Source: Desulfobacteraceae bacterium UBA2174 (GTDB taxonomy: Bacteria; Desulfobacterota; Desulfobacteria; Desulfobacterales; UBA2174). Taken from it: a stretch of 64,000 bases of DNA. Shown here one piece after another: positions 9,312-20,100 of this stretch. A program made the translations under genes and the position numbers. Each line of letters opens with the position of its first letter. Position 1 is the first letter of the stretch. The stretch is taken from the NCBI GenBank assembly GCA_002327445.1, contig DCWA01000029.1, positions 1 to 64,000 on the forward strand, written 5' to 3'. The notes beneath the pieces are model-generated. The model had not been told where the DNA came from, did not search any database, and saw only the letters and a list, made by a program, of their open reading frames with translations.

Positions 9312-12300
9312 TTGTTCGTTTTCACGTCTTGGAGCACCGCTTTGATCCGGTCGGCCTTTTCCATGCTCAAAAGTTTGTGTTTGACCCCATAGCCGATCAT
9401 GGATTTGATGACGGCCACCAGCCCTTCGGAGTCCTCCGGGCATTTGAACGTCGCTTCTTTGCCAAATAACTTCGGTTCGACCTGAATTTCGTACTTGCGC
9501 TCCCGGCTCACCAGCTCCACGCTGACCGCATCGCTGGCATTGCCGTTTTCATCGACAGCCCGCATTTTCACCTTCACATTGGGCTTGTCTTTGAGAAGCT
9601 CGGATAGATCGAGGTTGCCACTGGCTTTTTGCCGGGTGGCCGAGGTGCGCGGATCGGAGCCATCCAGGGTGAAAATCAAGCCCGCGGCCCCATCGGGAGG
9701 ACGCACCACCATCTTCTGGTCCTCGCGCAATTCGTGGACCCCTTCGGCGATCACCGGTTTGTAAATAACCGGCTTGGACTTGTCGACCTCGGCCTTGGCC
9801 TGTTTGATTTTGGCCGCATAGTCCTCGACATGCAGCGACGTCCACTGGGAAACATCACCGAACCCGTAGTCGGTAGCCAAGAGCTTGAATAGCTTCTTGC
9901 TGAATGGGGTGTTCGTGTCGGACAGGCGCACGAGCAACTGCTTGCCGTCTTCGTGATCGCACTTGTACGGATCGCGTTGGCTTGGATTCAGACCGGCGTA
10001 CCACTCACCGACCGCTTTCTCACACTCGATCAGATCACCGCCGGCACCGTAGATCTGGCACACCGCTTGGGCCACCTTCCCTTGTGCGTTGCGCACACCG
10101 GTGTCGAGACGATTCACATCCTCGGCAAATGCCGCGCCGATCGCTTTGGCTCCTTCCTCCGTAAGGGCGTCTCCCACCGGCCCGGTGCTGTAGGCCGCCG
10201 GCAGCTTTTCCAGCATGAAATCGAAGCGATCCACACTGCCGGTCAGGTCATCCATGAGTCCCTTGAGTTCGGTGAGCCGCGGTCGCTGCGTTTCTTCATA
10301 CAGGCTCAGCACCTTGGCGACAGCCGGCAAGTCACGCCACCACTTCTTGAGCGTTTCGAAGGCGTCGTTGAGAGAGCGCGATTCGCCATGTTTCAGCGGC
10401 GCGGCCCCCAGGGTTTTCGCCGCCAGATCGATAAGAACCATCTGGGCCGGTGAGATGTCCCGCACCACAAAGACCGCCTTGGCTGCTGGATCGGCGACGA
10501 TGCCGCACAAGTCGTCGTACGTTTGCAGCGGCTGTTCCACCATGCAGGTAGAGTCCTTGTAGACGATCAGCCGCTCACCATAGGCTCTCACAAAAAAGGC
10601 CAGAGAGAGCATCAGCGGGGTCCCGCCGGCGCCGTAAGGGGCCTGCTTGGCTTCTTCGATAAAGTTGCCCACCAGGAAGGTTTCGCCCGGATTGAGACCG
10701 GCCAGCCGCTCGCACAGCGTCTTAAAAACCGGGAAATCATCATGGAATTTGGCCGGGTCGGTTTCACAGGCAAAATAGGCCACCACCCCCTCCGAGCCTG
10801 TCTTGCGCAGCGCTCCGGCTCCCTTGAACAGCACCTTTTCCAGGTACCGCTTCTCCCCGTGGTTATCCGGATTGCCGTTGTCGATCATTACCTGTTCGGC
10901 CTTTAACAGCGTGCTCACGGCCTGCTTCAAGGCGGTGTTCTTGCCGGTGCGCCACTTTTCGTCATGGCAAAGATTCAGGTCAGGATGTTTGATCCGACAG
11001 CGCTTCTTGAACAGCACCTCGCAGAGCATGTCCGCCGGCTTGTGGGGCTGCGCGGGTTTGTCCACCAGCACCTTGCCGCCCTGCCAGTACCAGCAGGCGC
11101 CGTTGCCATCCTGAATATCGCGAAACACCTGTTTCAGCCGCGTCAGGTAGCCGTCCTCCGGGTTTTCGAACATGTCGCGCAACCTGGATTCGGCCTGGGC
11201 GCTGATTTTCTCCGCTTCGTTGGGTGGCAGGTAATGGCGGCAGGCCTTGACCCGCAACAAAGTGTCGCTGAAAGGCTGCGGCGTGTGAGGCACGGCCAGG
11301 GCCACTTCGCTGTCGGCGATGGTTTTGACGGCCTCCCGGGCCAGGCCTATTTCCTGGCCGTCTTCGCACAACACGTAAACCAGAGTGCCCTCGAAACTCT
11401 TGGCCGGTTTGCACTGGTTCTCTGCCCTTTCCTGGCGGATTTCGTCCCAGAATGCATCCCCGAGGTCCTTGGCCCTCACAAAGCGGGTGCGGAAGCGCTT
11501 GTCCTCTCCAAAAGGCAGGTTGTATCCTTTGGCTTCGGCGTATTCGGGCAGGGTCCGGCCCGCGGCTTCTTCGAGAAAGGCCGTCACCATGTCCTCCGGA
11601 TGCAGGCTGGGGTCGGCCACAAAACGCTCGATGAGGTCATAGGGATCAGGCCCGGAACTGGCGGCCAGCTCGTAGGTTTTCGACTGCTGGCGGAAAAAGA
11701 CCGCGCCGTTTTTGACTAGGTCTTTCATAAAGCTCTTTGCCTGATTCTTCTCGGCACTGCTCAGGTAGTAGAGCCCGAACTGGATGTTTTCCAGGGTGGA
11801 GGGGATCTGGCAAAGCTGATAGATCAGGATCGCTCGCAGGACCTGCACCCGCTCGTCCTCCTGGAAGCCGAATAAATCCCCCTCGGTCGCCTTGCGCAGG
11901 GCATCCAGGCTGGCCCAGTAGCCGTTGACAAACTCCCGCTGCCGGTCGCGCAGTTCCGGATTTCTGGGCGACAGTTCCTTTTGGAAAAAGGTAAACAGTC
12001 GGTCCACGGTGTAGAGGTTCAGCTTGCCACCGGCTACCGTAAGATCGGCGTTGGCGATGAAATCCGCATAGGAGCCGGCTTGTCCACCCACGTCGCCCGA
12101 GAAGAAGGTAAACGTGCTGCGGGCATCCGAACCGATCTCGGACGATAGCGTCAGCAGGCAGGCCAGGGCCATCGGATGCACGCCATAAATGTCCTCCAGC
12201 ACCCGCTGGCGAATCCGCTCCACGTCCTCGATCCAGGGAAACAAGGCCAACGTCTTGCAGGTGGGCACCAATTGGGCGAAGACCGTCGCCTTGGGCTCGA

Positions 12301-13348
12301 TCTCCTGCTGCCAGGCATCGCTCGCCTTGTCCGTTTCGACGATGGCCCCGATGATCTCCTCGATGCCTTCGTTGAGCAGGTCCACCTGGGTGATGCGGGC
12401 GCTCATGACCGCGGCGTCGTCTTTGCTGAATCGGTCGGCGTATGCCTTGAAGTCCTTGTGGATGCACCCCACGAAAAGAACGTTGGGCTCGTTCTTACAG
12501 ATCGTCTCCATGAACCCTTGCAGGATGTCCTTGGAGTAGCCGGCCTTTTCCAGGGTGAATCCGAACTCGTCGAAAAAGATCGCCAACCCCTTGAAACGAT
12601 CCTTGAACGGCTGACTTCGGACCAGCTTGCGGATGATGGGAATCAGGTTGCCGGACTTGGCCTGAAACTCGATCCCACCCATCATGTCTTTGAAGGCGCC
12701 GCGAAATTTATCCAGCATGTCCGAGTCGTAATTCTTGAGTCCGGCGCGAAGCTGGTCCACCGTGAGCCCGGGGGCGACCGAGGCCAGGGCTTGACCAAAG
12801 TCTTGATAGAAATTGCGGATGCCGCCGGTGCCGCCTTTCTGTTCCCAGGCCTCAAGCTGCCGCTCCGCCTCGTCAAACTCGGTTTCCACTCCCGCGTCCA
12901 GGCCTTTGACCGCGCAGGCCTCGAAAACGGCCTTCATCACCACATCCTCGAAATGCCGGCCCGAGTGATAGTCGCAGATGGCCACCAGGTATTGGCCGTC
13001 CTTGCGGATATTTTTCAGTAGATTGGCTTTTTCAGGGGCCAGCTTGGCGTAGTTTTCGTGAAACCCGGCGATTTCGGGGTCCCCGCTGGAGCGGCTCAGC
13101 ACGTTGGCCGTCATCAGGCACAGATGAGACTTACCGGTTCCGTACGATCCGCTGATAAGGTAAAACTTCTTGTCGTTCGGCTGGTAGAGCCCCCGGCAGA
13201 TCCGCTCGAAGGCCGCCCGATGAGCCTTGGTCGGCCGGTACATGGCCATACGGTCCGCGTTTTCCCGGGTCGCCTCGAAGGCGCTTTTCAATTCCACAAA
13301 ATTGGCGTAGCCCGATTTGAGTTTTACAACATCCTGGATTTTGGTCAT
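9308..13348 (-). CDS. brxC: BrxC/PglY-family large P-loop ATPase
   Basis: A 1346-residue ATPase of the BrxC/PglY type. It shows Walker A GSYGTGKSH (about 67-75) and a Walker B-like LAIFFDEFG (about 255-263), followed by the long helical body of this family. Near the C-terminus the segment FTLDGSDPRTS (about 1230) resembles the chitobiase C-terminal Ig-like domain, an accessory fold. A GAGGAG ribosome site lies 10 bases before the ATG. The gene is directly followed by pglZ with a four-base overlap. Length and Walker A context fit PglY (BREX type 2) as well as BrxC, so the subtype name is uncertain. It is predicted to work with PglX and PglZ on DNA. Confidence 0.85.
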   Translation of the reverse strand: MTKIQDVVKLKSGYANFVELKSAFEATRENADRMAMYRPTKAHRAAFERICRGLYQPNDKKFYLISGSYGTGKSHLCLMTANVLSRSSGDPEIAGFHENYAKLAPEKANLLKNIRKDGQYLVAICDYHSGRHFEDVVMKAVFEACAVKGLDAGVETEFDEAERQLEAWEQKGGTGGIRNFYQDFGQALASVAPGLTVDQLRAGLKNYDSDMLDKFRGAFKDMMGGIEFQAKSGNLIPIIRKLVRSQPFKDRFKGLAIFFDEFGFTLEKAGYSKDILQGFMETICKNEPNVLFVGCIHKDFKAYADRFSKDDAAVMSARITQVDLLNEGIEEIIGAIVETDKASDAWQQEIEPKATVFAQLVPTCKTLALFPWIEDVERIRQRVLEDIYGVHPMALACLLTLSSEIGSDARSTFTFFSGDVGGQAGSYADFIANADLTVAGGKLNLYTVDRLFTFFQKELSPRNPELRDRQREFVNGYWASLDALRKATEGDLFGFQEDERVQVLRAILIYQLCQIPSTLENIQFGLYYLSSAEKNQAKSFMKDLVKNGAVFFRQQSKTYELAASSGPDPYDLIERFVADPSLHPEDMVTAFLEEAAGRTLPEYAEAKGYNLPFGEDKRFRTRFVRAKDLGDAFWDEIRQERAENQCKPAKSFEGTLVYVLCEDGQEIGLAREAVKTIADSEVALAVPHTPQPFSDTLLRVKACRHYLPPNEAEKISAQAESRLRDMFENPEDGYLTRLKQVFRDIQDGNGACWYWQGGKVLVDKPAQPHKPADMLCEVLFKKRCRIKHPDLNLCHDEKWRTGKNTALKQAVSTLLKAEQVMIDNGNPDNHGEKRYLEKVLFKGAGALRKTGSEGVVAYFACETDPAKFHDDFPVFKTLCERLAGLNPGETFLVGNFIEEAKQAPYGAGGTPLMLSLAFFVRAYGERLIVYKDSTCMVEQPLQTYDDLCGIVADPAAKAVFVVRDISPAQMVLIDLAAKTLGAAPLKHGESRSLNDAFETLKKWWRDLPAVAKVLSLYEETQRPRLTELKGLMDDLTGSVDRFDFMLEKLPAAYSTGPVGDALTEEGAKAIGAAFAEDVNRLDTGVRNAQGKVAQAVCQIYGAGGDLIECEKAVGEWYAGLNPSQRDPYKCDHEDGKQLLVRLSDTNTPFSKKLFKLLATDYGFGDVSQWTSLHVEDYAAKIKQAKAEVDKSKPVIYKPVIAEGVHELREDQKMVVRPPDGAAGLIFTLDGSDPRTSATRQKASGNLDLSELLKDKPNVKVKMRAVDENGNASDAVSVELVSRERKYEIQVEPKLFGKEATFKCPEDSEGLVAVIKSMIGYGVKHKLLSMEKADRIKAVLQDVKTNK

Positions 13349-13372
13349 GTCAACACAGCTCCTCTGTGGTTT

Positions 13373-14098
13373 TTACGCATCCAATCCATTTCCAATCCCT
13401 TCGATCCGTTCAATCCATTGGGCGAAATGCCGGCAGCGCTCACAGAGCACGGCCATCCCGATCTGGCGTACCACCAAAGGTCCGGACGAGACCTTGCGCG
13501 CCTCGTATTCGGCGATTTCGGCAATGATCCGCTTGGACGGGGCGGTATGTTCGCCGTCATCGATCAATTCGGGGTTGCCCCCCTCGGCGGCAACCATATC
13601 GACCAGGCGCTGAATCGCATCGTCGTGTTCGAGAAACTCCCAGTCGAGTTGCTGGGGGTCGGCCAGAATCAGGGCCTCGAATTCATGAAGCTGGATGTAC
13701 GGGATAAAACGCGGGTCGCCGTCCATCTCGCGGGTGATGTCCGCCGCCAGCGCCTCTTCAAGAATCGCCACCCGGCGATAAGGGTCGGCTTCCCGACGCG
13801 CCGCATCGTATCCCGGAAAGTCTTTCGGCAGGGCATAGAGATCGAACATGGTGGTAAACCGCACGTCCGGGTTCCGGTCTTCCTTCATCCACGTGCAGAT
13901 ATCCCGTTTCGCCACCATGTATGCACTGGTCAACCGAAATCCGCCCCGGTATTCGATGCACAGACTTTTGTCCCGGCTGGTCAGGACGCGCCTGGCATCA
14001 GCCCACACCGCCCTTTCTCCAAGATGCGGCGCCAGGATTTCTTTCACGAACCGTTCTTCCGTCTCTCCCTCCGTGGTAATGTGAAGTCGCATCGGCAT
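13373..14098 (-). CDS. DUF4276-family protein (TOPRIM-like partner of AAA ATPase)
   Basis: A 241-residue DUF4276-type protein. It begins MPMRLHITTEGETEERFV, with the conserved Glu-rich N-terminus of a TOPRIM-like fold, and later shows FDLYALP and LHEFEALILADP. I chose the ATG at 14098: it overlaps the stop of the AAA gene by one base (TGATG) and has a GGGAGG site upstream, whereas a longer frame lacks these. DUF4276 genes often follow an AAA ATPase of the OLD/RecF type, together resembling a split OLD nuclease. It probably acts with the preceding gene as a DNA-targeting effector. The nuclease role is inferred from family and context. Confidence 0.75.
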   Translation of the reverse strand: MPMRLHITTEGETEERFVKEILAPHLGERAVWADARRVLTSRDKSLCIEYRGGFRLTSAYMVAKRDICTWMKEDRNPDVRFTTMFDLYALPKDFPGYDAARREADPYRRVAILEEALAADITREMDGDPRFIPYIQLHEFEALILADPQQLDWEFLEHDDAIQRLVDMVAAEGGNPELIDDGEHTAPSKRIIAEIAEYEARKVSSGPLVVRQIGMAVLCERCRHFAQWIERIEGIGNGLDA

Positions 14099-15228
14099 CA
14101 GGGGCGCCCTCCCAGTACATTCTTTTCCCACAGCTCGCTCAGGCAGTAATGGTCGAGCCATTCGGCCAAGTCCTGCACGTCCAAGCGCCGGAAAAGGGAT
14201 CGCGGCGGCTTTTGCTCCCGTTCCACGATGACCACCTGGTCTGGCGTGAACTCGTCGACGAGCCGCGGCGATTGGGTGGCCAGGATGATCTGCGTTGCCG
14301 GCGCCGCCGCCTTGACCATCCCCGCCAGGGCCGATATGGCCGCCGGGTGAAGCCCCAACTCTGGCTCATCCACCACGATCAGGCGAGGCCGCAATTCCGG
14401 CGGCTGCATGAAGAGCGTTGTAAGCGCCATGAAACGTAAAGAACCGTCCGACAGTTGGTGGGGACCGAACAGGTAGTCCGATCCCTGTTCCCGCCAGTTC
14501 AGGCGAACATACTTGTCGTTTTCCACCGACGGCGCCAGGTCGAAATCCTGAAATTGGGGCACCATCAGGCGAATGTGGCGCACGATGCGATCGTAATATC
14601 GCTTCCCGCCGTTTCGAATGCTCAGTCCACGCAAGAAGGCCGCCAGGTTGCCGGCATCGCTTCTCAGATATTTGGCATCGTCGATATAGCCTTCACTCCG
14701 AATCTTGGCGGTGGCCGATGTATCGTGAAACTGAAACACCTTGCACTGCGAAAGCAGGCGATAGACCACCTGACAGGTCTGGTCCCCGTCTTCGGCGCGC
14801 GCCTTCAACTGGGACTCCCTGACCCCGCCTCCCAGGTTGAGTACCTGCGGCTGGTCCCGCCCCGCCACTTGGTACACGATGGTCTCATCCTGCAAAAACA
14901 ACCGACCGGTGGCATCGCGGCCCAAGGTGAAAACATACTCGTCTTTGGCGCCTTCATCCTCAAAGCAAAGGCGGGCCGAGATTTCCGAAGTGGTCTTGGC
15001 ACCGAAGTAGAGCAATGAATCGGCAAACCCCCGGTCGGCGACATACTGCTGGAGCGCACCGGTGGTCATGAAGTTGAGCATCTTGAAAAAAGAGACCAGG
15101 TTGCTCTTGCCGGCCCCGTTGGCGCCAAGCAGCACCGTAATGGGATCCAATCTGATCGTCTGTCCCTCGGCATCGATGGAGGTAAACCCCTTTACATCGA
15201 TGCGCTTCAATCTGAGTTGGTCAGCCAT
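14098..15228 (-). CDS. AAA15/21-type ABC-like ATPase
   Basis: A 376-residue SMC/RecF-like ATPase. Walker A LLGANGAGKSN lies at about 33-43, a signature-like LSDGSLRFMAL at about 253, Walker B LIVVDEPELGLHP at about 283 and the switch ILATQSPRLVDEF at about 318. There is no TOPRIM domain in this chain. The next gene (DUF4276) may provide it, making an ATPase/nuclease pair like OLD or Septu-type modules. An AGGAG site lies 8 bases before the ATG. It sits inside the BREX-like operon, 72 bases behind the GmrSD-like gene and one base into the DUF4276 gene. Confidence 0.85.
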   Translation of the reverse strand: MADQLRLKRIDVKGFTSIDAEGQTIRLDPITVLLGANGAGKSNLVSFFKMLNFMTTGALQQYVADRGFADSLLYFGAKTTSEISARLCFEDEGAKDEYVFTLGRDATGRLFLQDETIVYQVAGRDQPQVLNLGGGVRESQLKARAEDGDQTCQVVYRLLSQCKVFQFHDTSATAKIRSEGYIDDAKYLRSDAGNLAAFLRGLSIRNGGKRYYDRIVRHIRLMVPQFQDFDLAPSVENDKYVRLNWREQGSDYLFGPHQLSDGSLRFMALTTLFMQPPELRPRLIVVDEPELGLHPAAISALAGMVKAAAPATQIILATQSPRLVDEFTPDQVVIVEREQKPPRSLFRRLDVQDLAEWLDHYCLSELWEKNVLGGRP

Positions 15229-15300
15229 GGCCGATCTCCTGGGTGTTTTCGCTATTGCCCGATACCATTTGGCGAGTCCTGTTCCAACCCCCCGATCTCG

Positions 15301-17115
15301 TTACTCCTCCGGCCGCTTGGAATTTTCGGGCATATCCCAAACAAGCCCCGCCAACTCCGACAGCATGTCCTGCCTGTTCTCGATCGAAGTCGAATCCCAT
15401 TTTTCGAACGCAATCAGATTTGCCACCGCTCGATTGAGCTGTGTATCGATACCCACCACGGGTTTTTCAGCCAATGACCGCGTCAGAAGGTAGGCGGAGT
15501 TTCTGTATCCAGGCAGCTTCTTTTCATACCGATCATTGGATACCGAAGTGTTAATCGTTTTTTCAAGCAAAGTGAGATTTCCCAGCTTCTGGACGAAATC
15601 ATGGTACTGATCCTGTTTGTCGAACCCTGCCTTCACTTCGGGGGTGGGAGTTTGTGGGAGAATATGTTCAACCTCCACCGTCGAGGCAATATATTGGTCA
15701 AGGCTGTTATGGGCGGGATTGCTCCATGCCTGCTGTTCAATATATTGCGTGAATTTGGCTAAAATATAGCGCATCCTGTATTGTTGAATGCGCGACTGCG
15801 TCAGTTCTTTGAAAGCAAATTCAAAGGCGGCACGTCTTTTGGCGAGGTCTGACGCGAATTTTTCCATAACAAACCGATCCAATGAACTTTTCTCGGTAAC
15901 TTTGCGCAGGTCGGCCGACCATATCGCAAAATTTCGTTCAAACGTACGGGTTGGCTCACGGGTAATAATGTAACAAAAGAATAGATTCTCAATCGCCCTG
16001 CATAGCTGCGAGAACTCTGTTGAAGGCAGATGCCTGCCGGCTAAAAGCAAAATGAAATGCTGTCGAGCTGCCCCGCTGAGCAGCCGCAAGTTTTTCAGGT
16101 ATGGGTTGATCGTTCCTTCCACATCCTTGCAACTCAGGAAGTTTGACCAGGCGCGGGCACACTCGATCAGTGTTTTCAAGAAATCAAGAGAATGACCTTC
16201 GATTCCGGCGGCTTTTGCATTTTGGGTGAACCAGCCGTAGATCTCATCCTCACGCAGGGGCTTTTTCGTGTCCAGTTCGAAGTGGGCCATGATAAAATAG
16301 CGTAAAAAACGGAGCGGCTTTTCACCGCATTGATCCAGCGTTTTTATCAAGTCTTCCCATCGCTGTTTCAATGTCGGGTATTCAGACGCAGATGTTTTTA
16401 TGAACAGCAGATTTTTGAGAAGATCCATGGCATTCAGACCAACGCCTCGATCGTTTATGGTCTCAAATACCTTCAGGGCATTGGTGAGCGATGGGGTAAT
16501 GATCTGAATCAACTTAACGCGTTTTGTAAACGTCGCGTAAAAGAGCCTGATTTTTTGGGCCGACGAATCACAATTCACCCGTAGAAATTCACAAACTTCA
16601 TTGTAAGCAGAATAGATCCGCTTAACCGATGTGGTTTTATCATCGATCTTGTCCAAATTTTTGGGATCATCCACAATCTTCCTAAGAATCCCTTTGCTGT
16701 CATCGTACTGAAGGACGAGACGGTGTCGAAACACTTCCTCCCCCAAGTCGTTAATGGAGGCGCATGCAATCTGGCTTTTCAAGGTGCTGCTCGGATCTTC
16801 GTTGAGTTCGCGTAGCAAGTCTCGGAGTGCACATAAGACCAAATAAATGGTGGTCATGCGCTGTTGACCATCAATTAGGCTAAACGTTCCATCGTCTGCC
16901 CGACAGACAACGATGCTGCCAAGAAAGTATTCAAGTCCTTTAACAATCTGTCCATCTTCATTGTAAAATTCATCATGCACATCCTGTAACAGCTTCTCAA
17001 CTTGAGCGTGTTCCCAAACGAACTCACGCTGGAAATCAGGGACTGTATAGAAATCCTTATATAAGTCTTCTATCGAAAGGTCCTTCGACTCTATTTTCAC
17101 CCCTTCTTCAGTCAT
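15301..17115 (-). CDS. GmrSD-like protein (DUF262 + DUF1524)
   Basis: A 604-residue fusion. The N-terminal DUF262 (ParB-like) part has DFQREFVWE (about 27-35) and DGQQRMTTIYL (about 79-89), the NTP-binding motif of the GmrS side. The C-terminal DUF1524 part has VEHILPQT (about 480), then GNLTLLEKTINTSVSNDRY, the HNH nuclease of the GmrD side. Single-chain GmrSD enzymes are type IV, modification-dependent restriction proteins. The ATG overlaps the pglX-like stop by four bases, so the two are translated together. This suggests the nuclease is matched to the modification state set by that methylase. Confidence 0.85.
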   Translation of the reverse strand: MTEEGVKIESKDLSIEDLYKDFYTVPDFQREFVWEHAQVEKLLQDVHDEFYNEDGQIVKGLEYFLGSIVVCRADDGTFSLIDGQQRMTTIYLVLCALRDLLRELNEDPSSTLKSQIACASINDLGEEVFRHRLVLQYDDSKGILRKIVDDPKNLDKIDDKTTSVKRIYSAYNEVCEFLRVNCDSSAQKIRLFYATFTKRVKLIQIITPSLTNALKVFETINDRGVGLNAMDLLKNLLFIKTSASEYPTLKQRWEDLIKTLDQCGEKPLRFLRYFIMAHFELDTKKPLREDEIYGWFTQNAKAAGIEGHSLDFLKTLIECARAWSNFLSCKDVEGTINPYLKNLRLLSGAARQHFILLLAGRHLPSTEFSQLCRAIENLFFCYIITREPTRTFERNFAIWSADLRKVTEKSSLDRFVMEKFASDLAKRRAAFEFAFKELTQSRIQQYRMRYILAKFTQYIEQQAWSNPAHNSLDQYIASTVEVEHILPQTPTPEVKAGFDKQDQYHDFVQKLGNLTLLEKTINTSVSNDRYEKKLPGYRNSAYLLTRSLAEKPVVGIDTQLNRAVANLIAFEKWDSTSIENRQDMLSELAGLVWDMPENSKRPEE

Positions 17116-20100
17116 TTCATGTTCTCCACAAGAGGCTTGAGCCTGTCATACTCTTCCAGGCATTTCCGCTTGGACATAAACTCGCCAAATGCTTTTTCCT
17201 CTTTTTTCTTCAGTACCGGAAATGTGTCCAGTATATAAGCGAAATCATCCCGTGAAAGGCCGTAAAGGTGGGCCACATACGCATCGATTTCGGCTCGTAG
17301 TTGTGCCCGGTCGCCGGTGTCTCGTCGATCGGGGAGGCGGTCGTGAACACCGCAGTGCAGGCCCCATTCGGGAGTTAGATTTTTGGCTTCATCCCGCAGG
17401 CGTTTTCGGATTTCTTGTTCATGAGCAGGTCCGTATTTTTCGATTGGGGCTGAAGAAGGGTACCAAAATTCGGAGGATTGCCACGTTCTCTCGAATATAG
17501 CTTCCCAAAGATCCGAGAAAGCTTGTGCTACACAAATCAGACGGGTCGTCCTTGCTCTTACAGCCTCAAGAGCTGATAATTGTATTGGATTATTAAACTT
17601 TTTTGGAATTGGCAGTGAATATACATAAAAATAGTTTAAAGTAGTTGACACCTTTTGCCGGATTAGAAAATCAATACAAAAACTAGATAATGCAGAAGTC
17701 AACCACAACGCCTCAGAAATATTAGGACCAGTATAATTATCTGTATTATTCGCTGGAGATACAGTCGGGATTTTGTTGCCATGAAAGCACTTAGGAATAA
17801 TTGTTGAAACGAGTGTCCTTTCATTAGTACTTGCAGCTATATCTCGAAACCCAACTCGATAATGCTTTCCCTCCCAGGCATTTTCACCAAGGGACTTTTC
17901 GGCTTCATTCCTATCCAACCAATAGCGAGGTTGCTCAAATGCGGCGTCAAAAAGCCAGATCATCTTACCCTCATAAAGTGGGCAATCTGTCTCGGTGGTC
18001 CTGAACAAATGGCTGTCATTGGTCATGTGGAGCTCACTGCGGAACTTTACATTCCATGTTCCCTTTAAATTTTCTCCGAGAAGTGGCCAGTCACCGTAAA
18101 TCTTCGCCGTGACATCAATGTCCCTCTGGCTTTTGAATTCCATTACGCTCAACGTCTCCGGTGAGAACTTCTTGACCTGCTTCACGCTCATCTTCAGAAC
18201 GTTGGCATCAATCAGCGGCAGCCGTTCCGGGTCGTGTTCCATGAAGGCACACTTGAATCGGTCCGTTTGTCCTCCTTTTTGTGTCCCAAAGGTAATGAAC
18301 TTAAAACGGCCGTCTACGGCACTGAAAACAGTGGGCCACCTGTTTTCAAATCCATATAGAAAATCAATTTTGCTCTCGTAGAAAAACCTTTCTCGTAAGG
18401 GTTGGCATCCCTGGTCCGTATAGAGCCCGCTGGGTACCACAATGCCCATGCGACCTTTGTCGTTAAGTATGGTAAAGAACTGCTCCAGAAACAGTTTAAA
18501 GGTATTAATATCGCCTTTTCCCAAGGCGCTGTAGTTTAGCGGTTCTTTGAAGAAGGCGCTTTGCTCGGTAAACCCATCGCAGTATTGTTTCCACTTTTTA
18601 GCAATTGCCGGATTTTCAGCCATTAGCCTTTCGGAAGCTCGATTAGCCTCTTGTTTCTTGTAGGATCGAAACGCGGGATCATAATCCAAGAAAAACTCTT
18701 GTGAATTGGGCTTTACAATGTCCCATGGGGGATTGCCGACAGTTGCCGAAAATCCACCGACCGCATCGGGGCCGAATACATCCGGAAATTCCAATGGCCA
18801 ATGGAAAAAATGGTGCCAGTAACGATACGCTTCAACAGATTCTAGAGTCGTGGCCAAGGTTGGGTTCAGGGTGCCCGCAACAGACTGTCCCTTTGCAAGC
18901 CTCTCGAAAATTTCCTTGTAATCTTCAGGTTGGATGTCAGTATCCATCAAATATGCGGTGAACAGGTCTGCCAGAGGCCGCAGGAAAAAGACGGCATCAA
19001 CTGCTTCGTCCAACGCCGCTTTTTGGCTATCCGTGTCATCTTCATCGATCTGCTGGATGGCGGCGACCCTACACGCGACATTCGACAAAGTGACGGAAAG
19101 ATCATTGTAGTCGAATAGCAGTCTCTGGCCATTTTCCTTCTTGTTGCTCTCTTTTTTACGCGTCGGTATGGATGCGAGCTGCTTTAAAGACCGAATACCG
19201 ATCAAGCTGTTTCCGCAGCGGACGTGGTGGTCGAGAAAGGTCAGCTTGTGCTCGATGGCAAAACAATTGAGCCAGAGAGACAGCTTGGCCAGGTTCACGG
19301 CCAGCGAATTGAGGTCGACTCCGTAAATGCAGTGGCGGGTGATGCGACGCCGCCAGTCATTGGGCCGGCTGGTGACGGACACCTGCATCCCTTCGACATG
19401 CGGTACCTCTTCAAGCAGCGCCACCACCAGACCGGCCATTTGGTTGGCTGCATCCACCAAAAAGTGGCCGCTTCCCATTGCCGGATCGCAGACCTTGAAT
19501 TCCAGCACTTCCTCTTCGACAAAACGTTCAACCATGGCAGAGGCGGCTTGAGCCGCCCCGCGGCGGGTGCCTGCATCGTATCCTTTGCGAGCTTGCTCCA
19601 GCAATTCGTCGAACCGATTTCGATAATCCTGTTCGAATTTTTTTTTGAGCGGTTGGACGATGGTCTTCTTGTTGAGAAAACGAACCAGCGACTCCGGTGT
19701 GTAGTAAGAGCCGGTCTGTTTACGCTCCAGCGCGGACTCACCGAAATAAACATCCCCCTTTTTGATCAGGGTGTCTCCCTGCTTTCTGGTTGTCTGGGAA
19801 GCAAGCAATATTTCCACACCCTTCTTGGTGCGACGACGGATCCGGTCGGCGTCGGCCAGCAAGACCGTGTACTCAAGGATGTTCTCGTAAAGCTCCCCGA
19901 GGTGGCGAACCTCAAGGTCATCATAGGGAATGGCGTACTCTCCGTCTGGCTCGTTGATGTAGGGTTCGACAAAGGCAAGCAGGTAAAGCGCCCGGGCCAT
20001 GAAATCGTTGCGAAGTTGGTGCTGCCCCAGGAAGCGCTCCTCTTCGTCATCGAAGAGGCCGCCGTCGTAGCCCATGATGCCGTATTCCGGGTCACCGTCA

